Shown: positions 43,335 to 54,440 of the stretch, in pieces | How positions within the stretch are numbered: position 1 is the stretch's first letter | Layout: each line of letters starts with the position of its first letter | DNA from: Poa pratensis | Taxonomy: Eukaryota; Streptophyta; Magnoliopsida; Poales; Poaceae | Length of the DNA stretch: 64,000 bases | Direction: 5' to 3' | NCBI GenBank assembly: GCA_947311845.1 | Contig: CAMZMU010000059.1 | Location: forward strand, 39,793,226-39,857,225 | The notes under the pieces: model-generated | Database searches by the model: none | The model's input: the letters and a program-made list of their open reading frames with translations, nothing else | Told to the model about the DNA's origin: nothing | Program-made: the position numbers and the translations under genes

Positions 43335-45691
43335 TGAAAGGGCATGGCGCCCCATGTGTGGTTTTGGTAATTAATGACAATCCCTATGGACTAATGGTTG
43401 CATTGAGTTTTACTTGTAGTGTTTGTCCATAGACCATGCTTGAACTCCATATGTTGGATTCAAGGTTGATGCCATGAGTATATTGATATAATGAAGTATT
43501 TGGCATCAAGATCATAGAGTTGAGCATATTGCAAGTATGTCTTGAAGAAAATAATTATGTGATCATTCATGGTTATCTTCAAGACATCATCTATTGAAAA
43601 GACAAGAAAAGATACAAGGTTGATCAAGATTTTGATCAACACACAAAGCTACAAGATGTACCAACCCATGAACGATGACGTCAAGTGGTGATCGTCATCA
43701 ATGTTGAGAAGCGCAAGTTCAAGAGGAGCATCTCGAAGAAATCCTAGGCTTGAAGCTTGCCACCCATCTAGAGATAATGTTCATGTGAAGATGAGCCTAA
43801 GAGAGGCTCTCCCATAGTGGAGTATGGGGGAGCAATGTTTGAGTCTTCACCAAGCGAAGCGCAATTAAGAAATGTGGTCCACTTGAAGAGATCAAGATCG
43901 ACGTCATCTAGCTCAAGTGGAATGCGCAAGGCAAATGTATGATGTTGATAGGGTTTCTATTTTACCGGTCTCTTGGTACTAGTTGGGAGACCGGGTTATA
44001 GGATAGATACCGTACTATCAAGAGGGGCTCTCATTTAGCTTTAGCGTATCAGTTGGAGAGAGCTCAAACCTTTGCATACTTGCCTTCATCATCTTTCTTG
44101 GTTCTTATTTGGCTTATCTCTCTATGGGGTTTTGTAGCTTGTTGTGATCTTCATAACAAGCTCAAGTTCTCCGAAAACGGATTTCGTATGAAAAACTTGT
44201 TGCGTTTTCGGTTTTGGAGTTTCTCCTGGTTCATCTTCTATAGAGAGGTTTCACCTTTCTACATTTGGTTTTATACTCCCTTGTTGACTATGATGTTTTC
44301 CTGCATCATCTTGTCGTGCTCGTTGTGGTGATTCCAAGGAGCCCAAGATCATCGAAATCGGAGTCCGGATGAAAAAGTTGTGGGTGTTTCATTTTTGGCA
44401 GCTGGGTGGCCAGCCCCCAGACCAGCCTAGGCCGGCCTCCAGGCTGGTCGGCTCTGCTGGGTGACCAGCCCCCAGACCAGCCTAGGCCGGCCCCCAGGCT
44501 GGCCGGCTCTGTTGGGTGGCCAGCCCCCAGACCAGCCTAGGCCGGTTCCCAGGCCGGCCGGCTCTGCTGGGTGGCCAGCCCCCAGGCCAGCCTAGGCTGG
44601 CCCCCAGGCCGGGCTCCCGTACCCCTCCAACGGTCACTTTTTCAGGGGACCTATTTAAGGGGTTTCTTCCCCAATGGTTCCCTAACTCTGGAGCACGGTT
44701 TTGACCTCCATTGTTGACCCTTTGAAGCTTTGCTATCTCTCTATTCCTCCATGATTCTTGCTTCCAATTAGAGGAAAAAGAGACAGGGGATCTAGATCTA
44801 TCATTCCACCAATCAATCTCTCCTCTAAGTGAGGGGAAGCTTTATGATCTAGATCTTGGAGGGATTTGGTGTTCCTCTTTGTTCTTCCTCTCTTCTCCCC
44901 CCAATAGCATTAGTTGATTTGGTGGGATTTGAGAGTGAAGGATTTTGAGCACTTCTTGTGTTCTTGCCCATTGCATCGGTTGCATCGGTTTGAGTTATCC
45001 ACGGTGATACGTGGAAATCGAAGTTGAGAAGCTTGTTACTCTTGGGTACTTGGGGTGCCCTAGAGCTTGTCCTCTTGGGTACTTGGAGTGCCCTAGACGA
45101 CCCTTGTTGATCTCGGAGTTTTGGTGGCTCGCGGGATAGTTGGGAGCCTCCAATTAAGTTGTGGAGTCGCGCCCCAACCTTGTGATTCTTGTGGCTATGG
45201 GAGCCGCGGGAATTCAGTGAGAGCCTCCAATTAAGTTGTGGAGTGTGCCTCATCCTTGTACGGGTTCGGTGACCACCCTCAAGTGTCCCATAGTGGTTCG
45301 TGGCACTCCGCATTGGTGGAGGCACGAAAGAGATTACGGTGTGCCATTTGACGGCTATTCGGGATCACTTTGTGACTCCGCACCGCTCCAACGGAGACGT
45401 AGCTTCCATTGGGAAGTGAACTTCGGGATAAATCATCGTCTCCAAGTGCCTCGGTATTTCTATACCCGAGCTTCTTACTTATGCTATTTACTTTGTGATA
45501 GTCATCGAGCTTGAAGTAATATATCTTGCTATCACATATTTGCTTATCTTGTTTAGCATAAGTTGTTGGTGCACATAGGTTAACCTAGCTTATTTAGGTT
45601 TCGTGCTTGATAAATTAAACGTTAGTTTTATTCCGCATTTATTCAAGCCTAATTCACCCCCCCCCCCCTAGGCGACATCTGTGTCCTTTCA
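43335..45691 (+). repeat. 3' LTR of the Copia-type element
   Basis: 2357 nt. It carries three full 55-bp units plus a partial one (44400-44615). It lacks the AACCGCAAAG stretch near the end and has a C-run at 45658-45668. Confidence 0.9.
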
Positions 45692-46630
45692 AACCACTTA
45701 CCCAGTAACCCGATACCACCATCTTGCCACCATTGCTAAGACATGCCGAAGCGTTTAACACCAATCTGCTAGATAAAAAACCACGATCCTCGAGACTAGA
45801 ACACCACGGGCACTCTCCTTGTCGGCCGCGTTAGCCACAACAATGGCGCTAGAGTGAGGATAGAGCCACAACACTCTCTATTCAATGCGTCAACATGCCA
45901 TCAACAGATACAATTGTACTCTCGAAATTTTTGTTTAAGTTGGATTTTAGACATGATTTCTTAAATATTGTGAATATGCTAGTGATATTTCAGATGAATT
46001 GAACACATTTGAGCTACGCGTCCGGTTATCTAAAACCTGCCACAAAATGCAAACATGTCACAAAACCTGGCCTAGAAATGCAAACCTCTGCTGCAACTGT
46101 CAACAAAATTTGTCAATCGACCTGCCGCGCGCGCCCAATACCTATAGCCATTTTCTCAACAAAGAAAAAACCTATAGCCATGGACATAAAGATTGACTAA
46201 TTTCAATCATCTGATCAGATTGTTTAAAAAATACCATTCAATAGTAAGAAAAATTATATGTACCATATAGTGGGATTTTATGAAGGAAAAAAAAGGCAGA
46301 ACCAACCATACAATTGCCATTAAACGCTCCCACCTGCTTCTGAAAGCATCAGGACGTTCATGCCTCAATAATTGGTTAGTCGTACTAAATGCTGGGTTAG
46401 CCCCTCTCCGCCACACGTACGGCCGATTGTCATGCATGTGGTGCGCAATGGCGACACGGGACGGGAGAGGTCGAGGTCAATCGTCAACTCCAAACTCGAT
46501 CCTACTGGTGCCTAGTTTGGCTTCATGATTCGAACGAAGAAAAACATCCAGGAAGTAGTCTCGACCCAGCTCGATCGAACACTTCATCCATGGCTGCTGT
46601 GGAGTCTCGGCCGATCGATAGACGTAGCTG
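45692..46630. other. Unassigned spacer
   Basis: No gene is seen. The first 50 bases (AACCACTTACCCAGTAACCC onward) resemble 28040-28090, left of the Copia-type element. Confidence 0.35.
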
Positions 46631-46638
46631 ACGGTGGG

Positions 46639-47408
46639 TAAGATTTCAAGTGGGATGGATTCGGGACGTCCGTCTCCCATTCTTCCACGTCCCTACTGTC
46701 CCGGTGTCCCATGTTCCTCTTATCCCATCAACTTAAAAACTAACTGGGATTTTTTGGGATGTCCCGATTGTCTCGATTGGCCTCCCGGGAGTTCGCGAGG
46801 CCGCTGCTTGTCCTGGGGCCGAACGTCTGCCATGACGCACTGGCGCCTGACCTAACTGATCGATCGAAGCTCCAGGCAAAGACAACGCACAAACCTTTAC
46901 AAGCAAAAAACTAAATCTAACATACAAATGTCATCACAGAAAATATGAGGAGAGAGTTGGTCATCTTGGTGCGGTCCTTGGGCGGGATCACCAGCCCCTT
47001 CTCCATCGCGTACAGCCGGCCTGCCCATCATCCCAAAATTATTCCAGAATCGAAATCGAAGTCCCGGAACAGACGATCCTTAGCAGAAGCAGCAGCTATC
47101 ATCTGAGTAGGACAGAACTCCTCATATCTTAGCCGATAGCAGGGGAAGTGGCGGCGCGGAGAGCAGGCGGCAGCGCGGAGAGCGGGAGACGGCGGCGGCG
47201 GAAGAATCGCGGGGAAAGCACGGCTGTCGGGCTGCGCGTTCTGGTTGACTAGTGAGGGAGAGAGATGCGTGGGCTGTTCCTGGGCTAGTTGGGCTCGTCC
47301 CACTCTGCCCGTATGGGATTAGTGACCATATTTAGAGGGATAATCCAGACTATCGGGATGGGATGGGACACGGGACAACTGAAAAATCCCATCCCACTTG
47401 AAATTTTA
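46639..47408. mobile_element. TIR DNA element, hAT-like, 770 nt
   Basis: Inverted ends TAAGATTTCAAGTGGGATGG / CCATCCCACTTGAAATTTTA are flanked by an 8-bp duplication, ACGGTGGG (46631-46638 and 47409-47416). Subterminal GGGAC/GTCCC words (GTCCCGGTGTCCC) are repeated. There is no transposase ORF. Confidence 0.75.
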
Positions 47409-48153
47409 ACGGTGGGATATAACCTCCTGTACGTCGAGGCTGGAAAATTTATCAACTGACCACCACAAAGACCATGCATCTAGATCGACGGGACAATTTC
47501 TGACGGCATTATGAGTGTGATGGACATAGCTAGCTAGATAGGCTGGCCGGGACCAACATACCCTTGTCAGTCGATCTTGTCCTGCAAACCTCTCATGCAC
47601 CATGTCGCCGTCGACGACGACATCCGCGTTTATTCGTCGACAGCGACATGGGCACAACACGATCACGCAAGCCCGGGATCCGATCATTGTTGTCGCAGAC
47701 AATTTATTCCAAACTTTCAGTCTTCTCTGACAAGGGCAGCACAGTGCTTCGGAATAAAACCCATTCCGGTTTTAAAAGCTCATAATACAGGATATACATT
47801 TTTTAATACTTCACACACTAATCATTGGTGACCAAAATGCATATAAGCCATATATGATTGATTCCTGACGTTGATACATACCATTTCTAATAATGCGTAT
47901 ATATACACCCTGTCATTGAAAATACATGCGTGAAGTACTGGAGCTGTATACAAGTACTTGGTGGCTAGAGTGTGGGCATTCTCAGTACCACACGCCAGCA
48001 CAGCGCCGTGATCGCACGCAACGGTGCCATATATGTACGGACGTACGGGATACTGATCACCGCGCGAGCTACCTAGCTAGCTGTACGACCCCAGCCTCGA
48101 TCGCTTCCGCGAGCTGATGCGCTCTGCCGCGCGATCCCCGCCGCTGCGCCGCC
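47409..48153. other. Upstream region of the CNGC4-like gene
   Basis: Likely promoter and 5'UTR of the channel gene. No confident TATA box or element was identified. Confidence 0.4.
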
Positions 48154-48757
48154 ATGTCGGGTGAGCTCTCCACGCGCTCGTCGCCTTCCTTCGCTGCCTC
48201 GCCTTCCAGCGCCGCGCCGTCGCGGGCAGGAGATCACCCTCATGGAGAGTCAACGCCGCTTCGGGCCGGAGCCGAGAGCGGCCACGGCGTCAAGCTCCGC
48301 CGCCGGTGGCAGCGGCGGCGGCAGCAGCTGGGGCTCGGGCTCGGGCCGTGGCGCGCCGGGACACGTGGGCGCTGGACCCGCGCGCGCGGTGGGTCCGGGA
48401 GTGGAACCGCGCCTACCTGCTGGCCTGCGCGGCGGGGCTCATGGTGGACCCGCTCTTCCTGTACTCCGTGTCGCTGAGCGGCCCGCTCATGTGCGTCTTC
48501 CTCGACGGATGGCTCGCCGCCACCGTCACCGCGCTCCGCTGCATGGTCGACGCAATGCACGCCTGGAACGTCGTCACGCAGCTCCGCGTCTCGCGCGGAG
48601 CCGGGGCCGAGGTGGCGCGGAGGCGGCGTGGGATCGCCGACGAGGAGCAGGCCGCGGCGGATCAGCCGACGCGGACACTGTACGAAGCATTCCGTCGTAC
48701 GCGAGGTCCAGGAAAGGGTTGGCGCTCGACTTCTTCGTCATCCTTCCCGTGATGCAG

Positions 48758-50723
48758 GTGCCCCTTCTGTTCCCTGATCGAGCTAGCTTGAAACGGTTTT
48801 GGTTCCTCGATCGATCAACGAAATACTCAGTGCAATTGATGGATTTTCCGACGTTACTTTTTGCAGAGGCTGGGTGTAATTGATATCTGCTTATTATTAA
48901 TATATTTTCTTTATCTAATTTTTTTGATGGATTTTCCGTTACACGTTGATTTTTATTCTTTGTTTGGTTTGGTTAGGATTGCCTTGATCACTTTGCTGTT
49001 AAAAATGACAGGGATTGTACCCAAGCTCACATACAAATTTTGTCTTCAGAAAAATGTAAAGGACGGGTTTCCATAATTAAAAAAAAAGCTATTCCTAGCT
49101 AGAAACAGTTTTTACTATACTGAACTTATGTGTTGTTCTGTTATCATCATGATAGTCTTTATCTAAAAAAAAATCATCATGATAGTGGAAACCGATCCTG
49201 CTATCGGGTCGTATGAAAAAACCCTTGTTTATACTGGTCATCACTTAAAAAAATACAGGGCATACCTTCATTTCGTTGAGACAATACTCCATATTACATA
49301 CCTTCTAGCGAAGGAATTTGCAGAACATATACGGTAAAATAAAATAACACTAAATAAAATACAAAATACGCCATAAATCATGGATGTAGAGGATGTAGGC
49401 AGATATATGTGTGCCAAGTTTTAAACTTTTTTTAGAGGGAAGAACCAGGGCCCCGGCTTCATTTGGAAGCCACGCAGACTGGTCATGGCAAGTTTGAAAC
49501 TTAAATTCAAAAGCACGGAAGTTGGATTAAATGTACACACGTTCTAAGATTTTAATGTGCAAGTTAACGATTTCTATTTTCATCTTAGAACGTTCTAAGA
49601 GTTTCTTTGGTATTAGTCGAGTTTCAAAAAGTGACCCTAAATTTTTCATTTTTCTTTCAATTCTAAAGTAATTTTCTCACGATTTTTTTTCAGATTAGTC
49701 TTTTCTAAAGGTTTTGTAAATCCTTTGTACAGTAGTATGACTCGACAATCGACATCACGCTCAAGTAAACTGTGAACAAGGGGAATATTCGGAAGTACAT
49801 CAGGCGATCACCTTGTTGGAACCTTGGTGCTTTATTAAGTTAAGGCATGGCAGAAATGCCTATTATCTAAAAAAATATCTCATCCGGTCCCTGTCAGCTC
49901 ATCTCACTTGATCACTACTTTGGCAAAGGCCGTATGCTGCTGGGAGTTTTCGCAATCGCATTGCCATCTCGTCGTTCGCCGGCCGTACTCAAGCATCAGC
50001 TCCAAACTTCCAATCACGACACATATGATCGAGCTGCCCGGGGCATGGGTGCCTGTGGGAATCTTGCTCGTCCAAACGTGCGAATAATTAGCAAAGGTCT
50101 GCAGTCGTTTGCAAGTTGGTACGTATCGATCACCGTATTAATCACATCGATTCGTGCGTATCAATTTTCACAAGGTTTATTCGCATGCGTGGCGCGTTCT
50201 GCATTATATACGCTCCTTTCAAACACACTACGGCAAATAATTAGCTCCTTGACATGTACGTGCTGTGCTGCCAAAACTGAAACAAGAATAGTTTCAAAAA
50301 ATACTACATTTTGTTGATATGTTCCTAATTTTTGTGTGCTTTTATTCGTCGTGTCTGACATTTGTTTTTGTTACTCATCGTGTCAATCGGTCGTGTCACG
50401 TGCCATGTACTACTCGCTCCGTTTCTGAATGTAGGGTGTATAGTTTTCTACACGAATATTAAGACATGAGTATTTTGCATACAGTGGACTCGTATTTTTC
50501 TAGAAAAAATCACGAGAGAAGAGTTCTTAATATGCACAAAATGAATACAATCCGTTTAATCCCTCTTTTAAGACTATTATGCCTCATTTTTTGATGGATC
50601 AAATTGTCCATAAATAGCAAATACACCTTATATTATTGATTTTTCTTAAAATACTATACACCTTACATCAAGTAACGGGGGAGTACAATTTAGTCGTCGT
50701 AATTCCGCTTGATCGATGTGTAG
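48758..50723 (+). other. Intron 1 of the CNGC4-like gene
   Basis: A 1.97 kb intron. It contains a Stowaway MITE (50413-50683) and a LINE-tail-like stretch near 49815-49880 (TTTATTAAGTTAAGGCATGG then A-rich). No other gene is visible. Confidence 0.65.
50413..50683. mobile_element. Stowaway MITE in CNGC4-like intron 1
   Basis: Ends CTCGCTCCGTTTCTGAATGT / ATCAAGTAACGGGGGAG are inverted, with inner GGTGTATAG/CTATACACC, and flanked by TA on both sides. Confidence 0.85.
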
Positions 50724-52651
50724 GTGGTGATGTGGGTGGTATTGCCGGCGATGATCCGCGCGGGCTCGACGACGATGGTGATGACGGTGCTCCTTGTGGC
50801 GTTCCTGCTGGAGTACCTGCCCAAGATCTACCACTCCGTCTCCTTCCTCCGGCGGACGCAGGACCAGTCCGGCCACATCTTCGGCACCATCTGGTGGGGC
50901 ATCGTGCTCAACCTCATGGCATACTTCGTCGCCGCACACGTAAGTCACATTCATCTTCCTCCCACGATCACCGCAGATGTATATCGACCGGACGATTAAT
51001 CCCCATCGTGTTTCCAGGCGGTGGGCGCGTGCTGGTACTTGCTCGGCGTGCAGAGGGCCACCAAGTGCCTCAAGGTTCAGTGCCACCTGTCCGGGTCGCC
51101 GGGTGTGCGTCAGGTGCGCTGGCGTGCGCCAGCCCGCTGTACTACGGCGACGCCACACCGGCGGCGTCCATCGTCGGCGACAGGCTCGCCTGGGCCAACG
51201 ACACCATTGCCAGGACCATGTGCCTCAGGAACGGCGACAGGTACCAGTACGGCGCGTACAAGTGGACGGTGATGCTGGTGACCAACCCGAGCCGGCTGGA
51301 GCGGATGCTGCTCCCCATCTTCTGGGGACTCATGACGCTGAGCACGTTCGGGAACCTGGAGAGCACGACGGAGTGGCTGGAGATCGTGTTCAACATCATA
51401 ACCATCACGGGCGGGCTCATCCTCGTCACCATGCTCATCGGCAACATCAAGGTGTTCCTGAACGCGACCACGTCCAAGAAGCAGGCCATGCATACGCGGC
51501 TGCGGAGCCTGGAGTGGTGGATGAAGCGCAAGAACCTGCCGCCGAGCTACCGGCACCGCGTGCGGCAGTTCGAGCGGCAGCGGTGGGCCGCCACCCGCGG
51601 CGTGGACGAGTCCCAGATCGTGCGCGACCTCCCGGAGGGGCTCCGCCGCGACATCAAGTACCACCTCTGCCTCGACCTCGTCCGGCAGGTGCCGCTCTTC
51701 CAGCACATGGACGACCTCGTCCTCGAGAACATGTGCGACCGGGTCAAGTCCCTCATCTACCCCAAGGGCGAGACCGTAAGTAGTTGCATGATTAAGATTC
51801 TTCAAAGTTCAGACATCAGTTGCAGAGTCAGCTCGATCGTTGAGTGACTGAACTGAAAGTGTTGATGATTCTCTGAATAATCAGATCGTGCGGGAAGATG
51901 ACCCGGTGCAGAGGATGCTATTCATCGTGCGGGGCCACCTGCAGTGCAGCCAGGAGCTACGGAACGGGGCGACGAGCCGCTGCACGCTTGGTCCGGGCAA
52001 CTTCACGGGGGACGAGCTGCTGTCGTGGTGCCTGCGTCGTCCCTTCACGGAGCGCCTCCCGGCGTCGTCGTCGACGCTGGTGACGATGGAGAGCACGGAG
52101 GTGTTCGGGCTGGATGCCGCCGACGTGCAGTACGTGACGCAGCACTTCCGCTACACCTTCACCAACGACAAGGTGCGGCGGAGCGCGCGGTACTACTCGC
52201 CCGGGTGGCGCACGTGGGCCGCCGTCGCCGTGCAGCTCGCGTGGCGCAGGTACAAGCACCGCAAGACTCTGGCGTCGCTGTCGTTCATCCGGCCGCGCCG
52301 GCCCCTGTCGCGGTGCTCGTCGCTCGGGGAGGAGAAGCTCCGGCTGTATACGGCGATCCTCTCCTCGCCCAAGCCCAACCACGACGACGAATTCTAGCTC
52401 GCCGTGAACGCACATGATCAAGATTTCTGTGGACGGTAGTGTACACCACATGGATGCTCTGCCTGCTGCAGATCATGAGTTGCAGCTAGGAATGGACGAA
52501 ACGGTGGATGTTGTGTCTGCTTGCAGAACGATAATCAAATGATGAATAGTAGCTGCACATGGGGTCATGGGGATATGGATTGTAATGTAAATCTGTTGTT
52601 GTGGTTATGAAGCAAATAGTTCTTTCTAATTTTCTGGTTGGCTCCTCGAAC

Positions 52652-53490
52652 ATTTTCTTTTTGACTTCATTAACAAAGCATCAGTCTACAAGGTCTTTTA
52701 CAACATTTCAGTTTTGGGGTCTCAAACCTTAACAACCAAATGCTAAGACAAGAGAACCCCAGAATTCAACATCCGATGAAGCAGAAAACATAAGAAACAA
52801 CACGCAGCAAAGTTGAACTACTCAAACTGCCACCGAGGCCAAACAGCAGAGCCCAAGTGCAGTCGTTCCTGATGAAATTCAACCACCGTCTATCCCTCGA
52901 CATAGTGGCGCCCACCCCTTCGTCTTGTTGAAGACATCTTCCATCACCATCTTCATGAGATTAGTTCCTCGACGAAGAATTCTTCCCACCTTTGGCTTCT
53001 GCAATTCACTCCAGTCGTCAGTCATTTGACAAATATGATATATATAATACCACAAGGGTCACCACGCATAACATGATCAAAACAAGCACAGTTCCTGATT
53101 TTCTAGAGAAACCAAAGCATAGCAGCCAGAAAAACTTTCACAGCTACTTTTTCATATCCATGAAAACCATCGACCCAATCCCCAAGGTCATCAATTGTGT
53201 CAGGTGGCTTTTTTTTTGTGTCAGCGGCACATTGAAACACAAGCCCAAACGAATCTGGCTACAGGACATGAGAGAAACAAATGATTTATACTTTTATCCG
53301 AAGCACAAAACATGCATTATCCCTCCCCTTCCCAACCTCTCTTCTTCAGATTGTCCTTTGTTAGGGTTCATTTCCACATTACTAACCACAAAAAGATTTT
53401 AATTTTTGAAGGAACTTTCATTTTCCCAAGTTGCTTGAAACTTTTACTCGGAATTCTAGTCAGCAAGGCATTATATAAGGATTTAATAGA
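52652..53490 (-). mobile_element. LINE 3' fragment
   Basis: On the minus strand it encodes pieces of a zinc-binding C-terminal region, including GDWVDGFHGYEKVAVKVFLA and AAMLWFL then KIRNCACFDHVMR. Stops and frame changes are present. The tail (AAAAAGAAA on the minus strand) is at 52652. It splits copy 3 of the segment between TCGAACAT and CCACCAATTT. Confidence 0.55.
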
Positions 53491-53684
53491 AGATCCTCCA
53501 CCAATTTTTAGTACCGGGCTTTACCGTTCCGACGTGTGTTGTACGTATGAGCCCAAGTACAGGGAGGAGAGCAATGTGGTGCTGGAAGCACCAACAGGAA
53601 TAGCAAGACGCTGACTTTGCAATTGCCTCGTATTTACTTAGATCTAAAGATCAGTAAGGTTAACGGAGGATTTAAACCAACAAA

Positions 53685-53756
53685 GTCGTTGTAGTATAGT
53701 GGTAAGTATTCCCGCCTGTCACGCGGGTGACCCGGGTTCGATCCCCGGCAACGGCG
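53685..53756 (+). tRNA. trnD-GTC: tRNA-Asp (GTC)
   Basis: Identical over all 72 nt to the gene at 11032-11103, with the same cloverleaf and anticodon GTC. A T-run at 53762-53767 terminates transcription. The upstream 200 bases are also shared (GAGGAGAGCAATG(C/T)GGTGCTGGAAGC). Confidence 0.95.
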
Positions 53757-53849
53757 CTTCATTTTTTCGTTTTTCCAAGTTCGCGTGATGTTTATGGCAC
53801 GGCCCAACTATCAGCCCATCACGTCGCCATGGAGAGTTGCAGCGGCAGC

Positions 53850-54440
53850 TTCGCTCGTTAGCGGCGGTTTAGCCCCGCGCCGACTACAGGCTTCCTTAAG
53901 TCGGCCGGCCCAAGTGTTTAAAACGTTTCGTCAGCTTTTTTATTTCTGTTTTTCTTGTTTCTTTATTTTTCTGTACGTTTTCTTTTCTGTTTTTATTTTC
54001 CCTTTTTTTAATTTTTGAAAATTGTTCAGATTTTAAAAATATTCAGATTTGAAAAATGGTTCCAAAATTGAAAATGTTCCAAATTTGAGAATGGTTCTAA
54101 TTTTGAAATGGTTCCAAATTTGAAAATGTTTATTTTCAAAATGTTTCTGATTTTAAAATTTGTTAAAAAAATTCAAGATTTTAAAAATGGTAAGAAAAAA
54201 GAAATAAAATTAAATTAAAAGAACAAAAAATAATAAGTAAATGAAAAAACAAAACAATCAAGAAAAAGAAAAAAAACAAAACAAAAACGGAAATAGAAAA
54301 GAAAATGAAAAAGAAAAAGAAAAAAAGGAAAAATAAAAACAAAAACAAAAAAGAAAATTAAAAAAGGAAAAGCCGCGAGATGGCTGGCCCGCTGAAGGTC
54401 CCCGTTAGAGGCGTGGCCGATTCGCCCCGCTAACGAGCGT
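53850..54440. mobile_element. Possible TIR element with A/G-rich core
   Basis: CGCTCGTTAGCGGCGG near 53852 is inverted as CCCCGCTAACGAGCG at 54425. Between them lie T-rich then GAAAA/AAGAAA-rich strands (54190-54370) and repeated GTTCCAAATTTGAAAATG words. No target duplication was found. Confidence 0.4.

Larger units (their letters stand above)
28103..45691 (+). mobile_element. Non-autonomous Copia-type LTR retrotransposon (gag only), carrying a nested element
   Basis: LTRs at 28103-30539 and 43335-45691 both start TGAAAGGGCATGG and end CCTTTCA. The primer-binding site TGGTATCAGAGC (initiator tRNA-Met type) follows the 5' LTR, and AAATGGGGGAGA precedes the 3' LTR. Gag with two CCHC knuckles is the only coding region. 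From 39904 to 43320 there is no protease, integrase or RT. No clean 5-bp target duplication is seen (ACAAC left, AACCA right). A 6.9 kb Gypsy-type element sits inside gag. Confidence 0.85.
48154..52397 (+). pseudogene. CNGC4: CNGC4-like cyclic nucleotide-gated channel, frame-disrupted
   Basis: Exons 48154-48757, 50724-50939, 51018-51775 and 51885-52397, all with GT-AG introns in phase 0. Exon 1 encodes LDPRARWVREWNRAYLLACA (S1 start) and LMCVFLDGWLAATVTALRCM. Exon 2 has S4/S5-side LPKIYHSVSFLRRTQDQSGH. Exon 3 has the pore region FWGLMTLSTFGNLESTTEW and C-linker RQFERQRWAATRGVDESQI. Exon 4 has the nucleotide-binding cassette (GPGNFTGDELLSWCLRRPF), an IQ-type motif (AVQLAWRRYKHRKTL) and the CNGC4-type end (SPKPNHDDEF). 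Conserved sequence switches frame in exon 1 (ATG at 48154 in one frame, S1-S2 in a second, ARSRKGLALDFFVILPVMQ in a third) and again at about 51090-51115 in exon 3, which is 758 nt. CNGC4 proteins are plasma-membrane Ca2+-permeable channels linked to immunity and cell death. Either this is a pseudogene or the assembly has 1-nt errors. Confidence 0.8.

Noticed and set aside
50977..51783. 268-codon + strand frame over CNGC exon 3
   Set aside because: Alternate frame of the channel exon; His/Arg/Ala-rich and without family similarity.
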